Below, one piece after another: positions 44,879-52,907 of a stretch of DNA of 64,000 nucleotides. Position 1 is the stretch's first letter; every line of letters begins with the position of its first letter. The notes under the pieces are model-generated. The model was not told where the DNA came from, made no database searches, and saw nothing but the letters and a program-made list of their open reading frames with translations. Origin of the DNA: Psychromarinibacter sp048262455 (GTDB lineage Bacteria > Pseudomonadota > Alphaproteobacteria > Rhodobacterales > Rhodobacteraceae); NCBI GenBank assembly GCA_048262455.1, contig JBLXFD010000008.1, positions 62,001-126,000 on the forward strand, written 5' to 3'. The position numbers were made by a program, and so were the translations under genes.

Positions 44879-46089
44879 CCGCCGGTCTGGGTGCAGACGA
44901 AGTCCAGCTTCAGCCCGCCCGCCGGCAGCAGCCGCGCGGCCAGCGCCCGGCCCTGCGCCGCCTGCCCCGGCGCGCCGGTGCCCGCGGCCACCAGGTAGGG
45001 GCCCGCCTGCGTCCAGTGCATCACCAGCGGCAGCCAGCCCGCCTGCGCCGCCACCAGCCCCGACTTGCCGCGGCACAGCTCCAGCCAGGCCAGCGCGCCG
45101 GTGCGGCGGGACAGCGAGCCCATCTGCGCCGAGACGAAGTTGCCCAGCGAGTAGACCACCAGCGTCTGCGTCCCGTTCACCCCCGGCACCCATTCCCATG
45201 GCTGGATCACGTGGGGATGCGCGCCCAGCACCGCCGTCGCGCCGGCGGCGGCCATGGCGCGGGCCAGCCGCTTCTGGCGGCTGTCGGGGGCGTGGCTGTA
45301 CTCGCCGCCCCAGTGCGGCGTCACGATCACCGCGCCGACCTCGCGCCGCCCCGCCTCCCGGGCGATGAGGGCCAGCAGCTCGGCCTGGTCGCGATAGCAC
45401 AGCAGCACCTGCCGGCCGGGGTCGGACAGCCCGTTGGTGTCGTAGCTGCAGGCGATCCAGGCCACCGCGCCCATCGGGCTGGGGGTGTAGGTGACGAAGG
45501 CCCGGGGCGCGCCGCGGCGGATGGTGCCGGTGGCCTTCAGCTTTGCCGCCTCCAGCGCCGCCAGCGTCAGGTCCGCGCCCGCGGGCCCCCGGTCCATCGC
45601 GTGGTTGTTGGCGGTCGAGACGATGTCGACCCCCGAGGCCTTCAGCTGCGCCGCCACCCGCGGGTGGTAGTTGAACAGCGGGTAGCCGGAGTAGACCCGC
45701 CCGTCCAGCACCGGCCCCGGATCGCGCTGCGGGGCGCGGCCGTTGGCGATGCCGGGGGCCATCGGTCCCTCGAGGTTGGCATAGGCGATGTCGGCGCGGG
45801 ACAGGAAGGCCTCGGCCTGCCGCCAGATGTCGCGGAACCCATCGGGGCTGGCGTAGCCGCGCCGCTGCAGCGGGGCGTGCAGCAGCACGTCGCCCACCGC
45901 CGCGATGCTGATGCGCTGCGGCCCGGTGCAGGCGTTGACCGGCGGCGCGGGCTGGATCGCGGCGCGGCACATGGTGGCGGCCTCGCCCGCGGCGGGCAGC
46001 AGCGCCAGCCCTGCGGCGAGGGCGATGCGGCGCAGACACAGGCGCGGACGCGGGGCGGCGGTCAGGAAGGTGCGGCGGCCGAAGGGCAT
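44875..46089 (-). CDS. CapA family protein (PGA_cap metallophosphoesterase-like), second of two
   Basis: A 404-residue CapA-domain protein: AAVGDVLLHAPL, ANLEGPMAPG, TANNHAMDRG, TPHWGGEYSH and LGAHPHVIQPWEW. An Arg-rich N-terminus (MPFGRRTFLTAAPRPRLCLRR) precedes a hydrophobic signal stretch ending AAGEAA, so it is probably exported, perhaps by Tat given RRTFL. It shares the domain but little sequence with the downstream CapA protein, so the two probably act on different bonds. The start is one base after the stop of the small membrane-protein gene. Confidence 0.9.
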   Translation of the reverse strand: MPFGRRTFLTAAPRPRLCLRRIALAAGLALLPAAGEAATMCRAAIQPAPPVNACTGPQRISIAAVGDVLLHAPLQRRGYASPDGFRDIWRQAEAFLSRADIAYANLEGPMAPGIANGRAPQRDPGPVLDGRVYSGYPLFNYHPRVAAQLKASGVDIVSTANNHAMDRGPAGADLTLAALEAAKLKATGTIRRGAPRAFVTYTPSPMGAVAWIACSYDTNGLSDPGRQVLLCYRDQAELLALIAREAGRREVGAVIVTPHWGGEYSHAPDSRQKRLARAMAAAGATAVLGAHPHVIQPWEWVPGVNGTQTLVVYSLGNFVSAQMGSLSRRTGALAWLELCRGKSGLVAAQAGWLPLVMHWTQAGPYLVAAGTGAPGQAAQGRALAARLLPAGGLKLDFVCTQTGG

Positions 46090-46090
46090 G

Positions 46091-46324
46091 TCATGGCAAT
46101 CCCAAGCTCTCATGGATCGCCATGCGCGTTGCGGTGAACACGTCCGGCAGCGAAAGACCCGCTTTCAGGTCTTCCAGCACGACAACCCCCGCGATGATCG
46201 TATCGTCGACTTCCCCGAGGTCCATCATCTCGAAGGCCGCATCCAGCAGGCGCTCTCCCGACAGTAGCCAGGCTGCAACAAGTGCCGCGAGGCAGGCGAG
46301 GAGGAAGCGGCGGTTCTGCGTCAT
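46091..46324 (-). CDS. Small membrane-anchored protein of unknown function
   Basis: A 77-residue protein with one N-terminal hydrophobic segment (RFLLACLAALVAAWLLSG) and an acidic-to-neutral tail (DLGEVDDTIIAGVVVLED). No family is recognised. It is squeezed between the MBOAT gene (seven bases away) and the second CapA gene (one base away), which argues it is a real gene and part of the operon. It could be an accessory subunit of the acyltransferase machinery, by position only. Confidence 0.7.
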   Translation of the reverse strand: MTQNRRFLLACLAALVAAWLLSGERLLDAAFEMMDLGEVDDTIIAGVVVLEDLKAGLSLPDVFTATRMAIHESLGLP

Positions 46325-46331
46325 GGCGGCC

Positions 46332-47723
46332 TCAGAACTGGAAGTAGATGAAGGGCGCGACGCCCTCCTGCGCGGTGGCGAACATCAGCCAGATCCCCAC
46401 CGCCAGAACCGCCGCCTGCGCCTCTGCCGGCAGCCGGGCCAGCAGCATCCGCGCCCGGTCGCGCCAGAGCAGCGGCAGCCAGTTCATGGCAAGGCCCAGG
46501 CCGATCAGGCACCAGACCAGCACCGTCAGCTCGGGCGCGGCGTAGGCCTCGGTCTTGCCGAAGGCGGCGAGCATTCCAAGCGTCTCGGGGAAGGAGGCGG
46601 CGCGGAACGGGATCCACAGCAGCGCCACGAAGGCGAAGGTAACCACGATCCCGGCAAGCCGCGGCAGCCGCAGCCCCAGCCCGCGCCCGACCCGCTCGGC
46701 CGCGAGGCCGGCGCCGTGCAGGAAGCCCCAGAGGATGAAGTTCCACCCCGCCCCGTGCCACAGGCCCGCCAGCGTCATCGTGAGGATCACCGTCAGGTGC
46801 CGCCGCAGGCGCGAGCCGCTGTTGCCGCCCAGCGGGATGTAGAGGTAATCGCGGATCCAGGTGGACAGCGAGATGTGCCAGCGCCGCCAGAAATCGCGCA
46901 GGCTGTCGGCACGGTAGGGCTGGTTGAAGTTCCGGTGGAACTGATAGCCCAGCAGCAGTGCCACGCCGATGGCGATGTCGGAATACCCCGAGAAGTCGCA
47001 GTAGATCTGCACCGCGTAGCCAAGCACCCCCGCCAGCGCGCTCAGCCAGTGCTGCCCGTCCGGCAGGCCGAAGACCGGGTCCACCAGCAGCACCGACAGG
47101 TAATTGGCCACCACCATCTTCTTGAACAGGCCCGACAGGATCAGCACCACTGCCGTGGCCCGCGCGGCGGTGTCGGGGCGCGTGGGGGCGTCGAGCTGCG
47201 GCAGGAAATGCGCCGCGCGCACGATGGGGCCGGCCACCAGCTGCGGGAAGAACGAGATATAAAGGAACACGTCCGCCGGGTTGCGCCGCGCCGGGATCTC
47301 GCGCCGGTCCACGTCCATCACGTAGCTGATCGCCTGGAAGGTGTAGAACGAGATCCCCACCGGCAGCACCAGCGCCAGCCACGGCAGGTCGCGGGCAAAG
47401 GCGCTGCCCGCCAGCAGCTGCTGCAGCGACAGCACGAAGAAGTCGTAGTACTTGAAGACCCCCAGCACCCCCAGCATCGCCGCGATGCTGAGGACCTTGG
47501 ACAGCCGCCGCAGGCCCGGCCGCGTGACGCCGAGCCCGCCGAGATAGGCCACCGTCGACACGAAGGCCATCAGCAGCACGAAGCGCACGTCCCATGCCGC
47601 GTAGAACACGTAGGAAGCGGCGATCAGCATGCCCTTGCGCAGCGCGTTGCTGCGCCAGAGCGCCTCGTTCAGCGCCAGCACAACGGCGAAGAACCCGATG
47701 AACTGGAGCGTCGGGAAGACCAT
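46332..47723 (-). CDS. MBOAT family O-acyltransferase (AlgI-like)
   Basis: A 463-residue multi-pass membrane protein of the membrane-bound O-acyltransferase family. Signature parts are FKYYDFFVLSL, LPVGISFYTFQAISYVMDV, FFPQLVAGPIVRAAHFLPQL and LWHGAGWNFILWGFLHG with the conserved His residues. AlgI-like MBOATs move acetyl or other acyl groups across the inner membrane for transfer to exported polysaccharides by SGNH-type partners. Two SGNH genes lie immediately upstream (three bases from the nearer), a classic pairing. Confidence 0.94.
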   Translation of the reverse strand: MVFPTLQFIGFFAVVLALNEALWRSNALRKGMLIAASYVFYAAWDVRFVLLMAFVSTVAYLGGLGVTRPGLRRLSKVLSIAAMLGVLGVFKYYDFFVLSLQQLLAGSAFARDLPWLALVLPVGISFYTFQAISYVMDVDRREIPARRNPADVFLYISFFPQLVAGPIVRAAHFLPQLDAPTRPDTAARATAVVLILSGLFKKMVVANYLSVLLVDPVFGLPDGQHWLSALAGVLGYAVQIYCDFSGYSDIAIGVALLLGYQFHRNFNQPYRADSLRDFWRRWHISLSTWIRDYLYIPLGGNSGSRLRRHLTVILTMTLAGLWHGAGWNFILWGFLHGAGLAAERVGRGLGLRLPRLAGIVVTFAFVALLWIPFRAASFPETLGMLAAFGKTEAYAAPELTVLVWCLIGLGLAMNWLPLLWRDRARMLLARLPAEAQAAVLAVGIWLMFATAQEGVAPFIYFQF

Positions 47724-47726
47724 CTG

Positions 47727-48626
47727 TTACTGCAGCCTTGCGACCTCGACGGCGGGGGTGGCGGTGAAGATCCCCGGGTTGTGACGCTCGATCGCGCCGA
47801 GGATCTGGTCGACCACCATGTAGTAGCCGGCCGAGGTGAAGTGGCTGCCGTCGCCGCTGCGGATCGTGGTGCCGTTGGCGGTGGTCACGAACTCGCCGTT
47901 CGGGCCGGCCGCGAAGGCGGGGAGCGAGATGAAGTGCGCCCCGGCGGCGCGGGCTTCCTCGCGGTAGATCACGTTCACCTTGCTCAGCAGCGCGTTGCGA
48001 TGGGCGTCGCGGTCGGGCGCGGGGCCCAGCCAGTAGACCACGGCGCCGTAGGAGGCGGCGACCTCCAGCATCTTGCGGATCTCGGCGCGGTAGGCGGCCT
48101 CCCACTCCGGCGTCTCGTAGGGGATGGAGCCGCCGCCGGGCAGCCGCAGCGGCTGGTCGTCATTGGCGCCGAAGTGCACAACCACCACGTCGGGGCGCAG
48201 ACCGGCGGCTTGCCCGGCGAAGTTGGCGGGCCAGTTGTAGAAATCCGCCCGGGCAAGGCCGGTGGAGGTCTTGCCGTTGTTGGTCACCGCCACCGGGATG
48301 CCGCGCGCGCTGACCCGGTGCTTCATGAAGATGCCGAAACCGTCCGCCAGCGAATCGCCGACGACCTGCAGCCGCAGCGGCGCCGCGGGCGTCACCGCGC
48401 GGGTCACCCGCGTCGGGATCTTGCCACCGGGCAGCGGCGTGTAGACCGTCTGGCGGGGCTTGGCCGCGGGCGGCTTGGGCGCCGCCGGGGGTGCCTTCAC
48501 CTCCGGCGCCGGTGCGTGGAATTCGACCGCGAGATCCTGGGCCCCTGCCCGGTCAAGCGACGACGAGCAGGCGGCCACCAGCAGCAGCAGCAGCCCGGGC
48601 AGGGCCGCCCTACTGAAGTTGGACAT
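47727..48626 (-). CDS. SGNH/GDSL hydrolase family lipoprotein (DUF459-like)
   Basis: A 299-residue predicted lipoprotein (lipobox VAAC, C20) with a Pro/Ala-rich linker to about residue 75 and an SGNH domain. Block I is VVGDSLADGFG with the Ser nucleophile, block III is FGANDDQP with the Asn, and block V is GDGSHFTSAGY with the Asp-His pair. It could be the periplasmic O-acetyltransferase or esterase partner of the adjacent MBOAT protein. It overlaps the neighbouring SGNH gene by 17 bases. Confidence 0.9.
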   Translation of the reverse strand: MSNFSRAALPGLLLLLVAACSSSLDRAGAQDLAVEFHAPAPEVKAPPAAPKPPAAKPRQTVYTPLPGGKIPTRVTRAVTPAAPLRLQVVGDSLADGFGIFMKHRVSARGIPVAVTNNGKTSTGLARADFYNWPANFAGQAAGLRPDVVVVHFGANDDQPLRLPGGGSIPYETPEWEAAYRAEIRKMLEVAASYGAVVYWLGPAPDRDAHRNALLSKVNVIYREEARAAGAHFISLPAFAAGPNGEFVTTANGTTIRSGDGSHFTSAGYYMVVDQILGAIERHNPGIFTATPAVEVARLQ

Positions 48627-49374
48627 CTTGCAATGCGATCCTGCGGTCGTGGTTGGCGATGATCCGGTTCAGGTCGTTCAGAACCGCGCTGGCCACGTAG
48701 TCATAGCCGGGCTTGGTGAAGTGCACCTTGTCGGGGGCGCGCAGCTGCATCACCCGGCCGCCGACGTTGGCGTTCATGGAAAAGTCGCCGGTGCCGAACT
48801 TGGTCATCTCGTGGATGTCGACGAAGTTGCCGCCGGCCTTGGCCACCGCGCGCTTCTGCAGCGCAGAGATCACCTGGTAGGCGGGCTCCCAGCTGGTGTT
48901 GCCCACCACGGGCAGGCCGAACCAGTAGACCCCGGCCGACCGCGCCCGCAGCGCCGCCGTCATCTGCGCCACCCGCTGGGTGTACAGGGCGTTCCAGGTG
49001 TCGGTGTTGAAGCTTTCGCGGGTGCGGCCGTTGCGGATCGCGGTGATGTCGTTCGCGCCCATCTGCACGATCACCACGTCGCCCGAGGCATCGGCGCCGT
49101 TGCCCGCCTTGGCGACGTAGCGCTGCAGCCAGCCCTGGTCCGAGGTCTTGGCAAGACCGTCCGAGACCGCCGTCAGGCGCACCACGTCCATGGTCGCGCA
49201 GCGTGCGAAGATCCGGTGCAGCGAGGCCCAAAGCCCGTCCGCCAGGCTGTCACCCACCACCAGAATGCGCATCTGCGACTTCGGACAGGCCGGCGCGCCC
49301 TGCGCCTGCGCGCCCGTGCCCCCCGTCATCAGGACCGCCAGGCCCAAGCTCACCGCCAACAGGACTTTCTTCAT
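48610..49374 (-). CDS. Exported SGNH/GDSL hydrolase family protein (DUF459-like)
   Basis: A 254-residue protein with a cleaved signal peptide (MKKVLLAVSLGLAVLMTGGTGAQA) and an SGNH domain: VVGDSLADGLW, QMGANDITAI and DKVHFTKPGYDY. It is clearly paralogous to the next SGNH protein but soluble in the periplasm rather than lipid-anchored. Two copies beside one MBOAT suggest division of labour, for example transfer versus removal of acyl groups. The start at 49374 is supported by the signal peptide; it lies 20 bases after the CxxC-repeat gene. Confidence 0.92.
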   Translation of the reverse strand: MKKVLLAVSLGLAVLMTGGTGAQAQGAPACPKSQMRILVVGDSLADGLWASLHRIFARCATMDVVRLTAVSDGLAKTSDQGWLQRYVAKAGNGADASGDVVIVQMGANDITAIRNGRTRESFNTDTWNALYTQRVAQMTAALRARSAGVYWFGLPVVGNTSWEPAYQVISALQKRAVAKAGGNFVDIHEMTKFGTGDFSMNANVGGRVMQLRAPDKVHFTKPGYDYVASAVLNDLNRIIANHDRRIALQDVQLQ

Positions 49375-49394
49375 TTCCTGCCCCCTTTCTTGTT

Positions 49395-51632
49395 CTATCC
49401 TTGCACCGGCAGCGTATCGACGTAGGCGCGCACTGCGGAGACCGTCCCCGGTCCCGCCATGCCGTCCACGCGTCCGCGGTACAGTCCCTCTTCGCGAAGC
49501 CGCTGCTGGATCGCGCGCACCACCCCGGGCACCCGGTTTCCGATCTGCGCCGTCAGCCGGTCGGCCGCGGTGGCGTCGCCCTGCCGCAGGGCCGTCCAAT
49601 ACAGCTCTGCCGCCGTCTCCGGCCCCTCGGGCGTGTTGCTGCGCTCGTGCAGTTCCGCAAGGAACGAATACGCATGCAGGTAGCCCTGGTCGACCGCCTT
49701 TTTCAGCCAGGCTTCCGCTTGGGCATCATCCTGCTGAATCCCGGTCCCGGTCATGTAGTAGTAGCCGGTGAAGAACTGCGCCAGCGGGTTGCCTTCCTGC
49801 GCCACCCGTTCGGCGATGGCGAAGGCATCCGCGCCGGTTTTGCCGGGCACCAGGTCCTTCGAGTAGATCACCGTCAGGATCTCCTGGCTCAGCCAGTCGC
49901 CGCCCTCGGCCCCCAGCCGCGCCAGTTCCTCGACCCGCTCCAGGTCGACCACCGTGTCGTCCTCGGGGGCGTAATGGGCGTAGGCGGCAAGGCCGAAGGC
50001 CGCCGGCACCTTGCGCTCCATCCCGAATTCGTAGGCGGCCCTGGCGGTGCCGATGTCCCCCGCCGCCTGGGCGATGCGGCCCAGCGTGGTGCGCACCAGC
50101 CCGTCGTCGGGGAACTTCTGCGCCACTTCCTCGCAGACCGGAACCGCCTGCGCGGTGTCGATGTCCTCCAGCTTGCGCGGCCCGTCGAACTGCGGCAGGC
50201 CGGCCATCCGCAGGCAGGGCGTGCGCAGCACTTCCAGCTGGCGCACCGCCTCCAGCGTCTCGGCCACCTCGTCCTGCCCGTCGCAGACGGTGCAGCTTGT
50301 CAGGTAGGCATCCAGCTTGGCCTGGCTGCGGGTCTTCACCGCCTCGGCCAGCAGCCGCCGCTCGGCCATGTACCCCTCGTCGGCCTCGATCTCTCGCAGC
50401 AGCGCCTCGGCCTCGTCGCGGTAGGTGCAGGCGATGCAGTCGGTGGCATAGGCGCGCAGGGCCTCGAGGTCGCGGGCCTCGCTGGCGGCGCGGTAGGCCT
50501 CGGCCTCGGCATCCTCGGCGGCGGCGCGGGCCTGCAGCACCGACACCTGCGCCTCGGCCTCCTCGCGGAAGGCGCAAAGCTCGCAGCTGTCCAGGTAGAT
50601 CGCCAGCCGCGCCGGGTCGGCGTCGTCCTTGATCCGCTCCCAGATCTCGGCCTCCAGCCGCGCCGAGCGTTCGGCGGTCTCCATCTGCTCCAGCCGGGCC
50701 TGAAGCTCGGTCTCGCGCGGGCAGTAGACGCAGCTGTCAAGGAAGGCCTGCACCGGCGCGGCGCTGCCGGCCTGCATCAAAAAGCGCGCCTCGAAGGTCT
50801 CGTGGTACAGCTGCGCCTCCATCCCCGCGAAAAGCGGCTTGGCGGGTTCCGCCAGCATCGGCTGCGCCGGCTCGTCCACGGCCTTCAGCACCAGCGCGTA
50901 GTCCGGCCCGCAGCCCCGCGCCCGCGCCCGGCCCAGCGCGCCGGCGAGGTAGGCCTCGACCTCGGCGGCGGTGGACAGGCCGTCGGCATCCCCGAAGGGC
51001 GCGCGGTCGGCCAGACCGGACAGCAGCGCGTAATGCAGCGGCTGGGTGGCGCAACTGGCCGCCTCTGCCCCGCCGTCCATGGCGCCGTCGTCGATCAGCA
51101 CCACGATCATGTCGAAGCCCAGCTGCTCCAGCGCCGCCTGCAACTGCGGCATCGCCTGCGGCACCGCCCCGGCGGGGTCGGCGAGGTGAAGGAAGCCGAT
51201 GCCGCGGCGGGCCGGGGCGAAGGCGGCGACGGCGGCGTCCAGCCGCTTGGCGAAATCCTCCACCGGCAGCGCGGTGTCGCCCAGCGTCAGCTGCCGTGCC
51301 TCGCCGGAAGCCTCCAGCACCGCGCGGGCCACAAGCACGAAGTCGGCGGCATCGGCCCCAGCGCCGGGGGCCGTGACGAAGCTGGACAGGGGCGCGGCGC
51401 GCAGGCGGGCGGCGAAGACCTCCTGCCGCAGCGCCTCGGGTTCCGGCAGCGTCTGCAGCGCCAGGGCGGGCAGCCGGTCCTGCAGGCCTTCCTCCAGCCC
51501 CGCGTCGGGCGAAACCCCCAGAAACAATAGCTGAACGTCCTGCCCCGGACCTTCGGCCGCGGCCGCGCCGAGGCTGGAACACAGGGCCAAACCAAGGCTG
51601 GCGGCAAATCGGAATACACGGCGCGGGGACAA
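49395..51632 (-). CDS. Exported protein with degenerate caspase-like domain, four CxxC repeats, Sel1-like repeats and peptidoglycan-binding-like end
   Basis: About 745 residues. The signal peptide runs to ALCSSLGAAAA. Residues ~35-260 may be a degenerate caspase-type fold: the expected His-Gly and Cys positions appear as LVARAVLEAS and HLADPAGA. From ~297 there are four repeats with CxxC pairs at C301/C304, C350/C353, C399/C402 and C447/C450, spaced 49, 49 and 48 residues, of form YLxxCxxCxxRxEAExxL. Sel1-like repeats follow (NPLAQFFTGYYYMTGTGIQ), then AIQQRLREEGLYRGRVDGMAG, which resembles a peptidoglycan-binding domain. The TTG at 51632 has AGGAG eight bases upstream; a GTG three codons earlier lacks spacing. 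It heads the envelope operon. Confidence 0.85.
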   Translation of the reverse strand: MSPRRVFRFAASLGLALCSSLGAAAAEGPGQDVQLLFLGVSPDAGLEEGLQDRLPALALQTLPEPEALRQEVFAARLRAAPLSSFVTAPGAGADAADFVLVARAVLEASGEARQLTLGDTALPVEDFAKRLDAAVAAFAPARRGIGFLHLADPAGAVPQAMPQLQAALEQLGFDMIVVLIDDGAMDGGAEAASCATQPLHYALLSGLADRAPFGDADGLSTAAEVEAYLAGALGRARARGCGPDYALVLKAVDEPAQPMLAEPAKPLFAGMEAQLYHETFEARFLMQAGSAAPVQAFLDSCVYCPRETELQARLEQMETAERSARLEAEIWERIKDDADPARLAIYLDSCELCAFREEAEAQVSVLQARAAAEDAEAEAYRAASEARDLEALRAYATDCIACTYRDEAEALLREIEADEGYMAERRLLAEAVKTRSQAKLDAYLTSCTVCDGQDEVAETLEAVRQLEVLRTPCLRMAGLPQFDGPRKLEDIDTAQAVPVCEEVAQKFPDDGLVRTTLGRIAQAAGDIGTARAAYEFGMERKVPAAFGLAAYAHYAPEDDTVVDLERVEELARLGAEGGDWLSQEILTVIYSKDLVPGKTGADAFAIAERVAQEGNPLAQFFTGYYYMTGTGIQQDDAQAEAWLKKAVDQGYLHAYSFLAELHERSNTPEGPETAAELYWTALRQGDATAADRLTAQIGNRVPGVVRAIQQRLREEGLYRGRVDGMAGPGTVSAVRAYVDTLPVQG

Positions 51633-51683
51633 GGACGGCACTCCTCTCGGGCGGCGTCGGGCCTGGATGGACGAGATGCCGGG

Positions 51684-51712
51684 ACCCTAGACAAGCCCCC
51701 CCGCATCGACAA
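51684..51712 (-). promoter_or_regulatory. Candidate promoter of the seven-gene envelope operon
   Basis: On the minus strand TTGTCG (51712-51707) and TAGGGT (51689-51684) are spaced by 17 bases, about 50 bases upstream of the CxxC-repeat gene start. The -10 matches weakly. The 200-base gap to the galactose dehydrogenase-like gene holds nothing else I recognise. Confidence 0.35.
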
Positions 51713-51841
51713 CAGGCGGTTTTCCGTGCCCCCGGATTCGGCCCGGCGCGCCCGGCAAGCCACCGCCGATTGTTGCAACGCGAACACACCGGGTCATGCC
51801 GGGACCCGCGTCGGCGGGCCGCCCGGCGGAATCACCGCGGG

Positions 51842-52774
51842 CTACCAGTCGAAACGGTCCACCACCGCGCGGCGGCCCAGCATGAAGGCGTCGGCCACGT
51901 GGCGCAGCGGCGCGAGGTCCACGTCAGAGGCGCCCCGCGACAGCAGGTCGGCAAACCGGGCATAGAGCCGCGGGTACTCGCGGTCTGCCGCCTCCGCCTC
52001 GGTGCCCCGTTCTGCGCCGTCGATGCGCAGCCGCGCGCCGCCGTCGCTGAGAACCGCGGTGCCGGTGTCGGTCTCCAGCAGGATGTCCCATGTCTGCGGG
52101 CCCTCCTGCCGCCAGTCGAACACCGCCGTCACCTCGGCGCCGCCGCCGGCGCGGAACCGCAGGTCGGCGGCGATCGGGGTGTCGCGGTTGGCCGGGAAGG
52201 CCAGTTCGGCCGCCTCGATGTGCAGGGGGCCGGGCAGGACCGCGGTCAGCACCGACAGCGCGTTGATGCCCGGATCGAAGACCCCCAGCCCCCCGGCCTG
52301 CCAGATCCATTCCTGCCCCGGATGCCAGCGGCGCACGTCCTCCTTCCAGATCACCTCGGCCCGCCGCAGTCGCCGGCCCGCCATCCAGCCCTGCGCCGCC
52401 GTGACCGCCGCCGCCTCGCGCGAGTGCCAGGTGGCGAAGAGGCTCAGCCCCCGCTCCGCCGCCAGCGCGCGCAGCGCCTCCACCTCGCTGAGGGTCGCGC
52501 CCGGGGGCTTTTCCAGCATCACGTGCCGCCCCGCCTCCAGCGCCCGGCGCGCGTCGTCGTAGCGGGCCATGGGCGGGGTGCAGAGCGAGACGCAGGTCAC
52601 ATCCTCCCGCGCCGCCAGCAGCGCGGCGAGATCGGGGTAGGCCTCCACTTCCTCGACCCGCCCCTCGTGGCTTGCGGTGGCGACAAGCGCGAAGTCGCCG
52701 CTGGCGGCAAGGGCGTGCACGTGCTGGTCCCGGGCGATCTTGCCGATGCCCACCAAGGCGATGCGGTGTGTCAT
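51842..52774 (-). CDS. Gfo/Idh/MocA family oxidoreductase, D-galactose 1-dehydrogenase-like
   Basis: A 310-residue NAD(P) oxidoreductase. The Rossmann motif is ALVGIGKIARDQHVHAL, the EKP motif is in MLEKPPGATL, and the substrate region is ATWHSREAAAV with GGLGVFDPGINAL. These match D-galactose/L-arabinose 1-dehydrogenases, which make sugar lactones, more closely than inositol dehydrogenases. The substrate is inferred. The start is the ATG at 52774 (MTHRIALVGIGK). It is divergent from the iron alcohol dehydrogenase gene. Confidence 0.88.
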   Translation of the reverse strand: MTHRIALVGIGKIARDQHVHALAASGDFALVATASHEGRVEEVEAYPDLAALLAAREDVTCVSLCTPPMARYDDARRALEAGRHVMLEKPPGATLSEVEALRALAAERGLSLFATWHSREAAAVTAAQGWMAGRRLRRAEVIWKEDVRRWHPGQEWIWQAGGLGVFDPGINALSVLTAVLPGPLHIEAAELAFPANRDTPIAADLRFRAGGGAEVTAVFDWRQEGPQTWDILLETDTGTAVLSDGGARLRIDGAERGTEAEAADREYPRLYARFADLLSRGASDVDLAPLRHVADAFMLGRRAVVDRFDW

Positions 52775-52907
52775 GCGAGGTCTCCTCCTGTACCCGCAGA
52801 CCTGCCCCATGCCCGCGGCCTGCGCAAGCTCGGCCCCGCCTCGGCGCTTGCCGGCGGCGGCGCGGCTGCTAGTCTGCCCGCGCACCCTCCTGCGAAAGGT
52901 CCCCTGC

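Noticed and set aside
43685..46039. A single 784-residue fusion of the two CapA regions
   Set aside because: The upstream half of that frame is out of register with the second CapA protein and gives nonsense. Two genes with an ATGA overlap explain the sequence.
46122..48662. An 846-residue plus-strand frame over the MBOAT and SGNH genes
   Set aside because: It is antisense to genes with clear motifs; the protein is a low-complexity Arg/His/Gln mixture with no domain.
49203..51530. A 775-residue plus-strand frame opposite the CxxC-repeat gene
   Set aside because: Shadow frame; the minus strand carries a signal peptide, regular repeats and a ribosome site.
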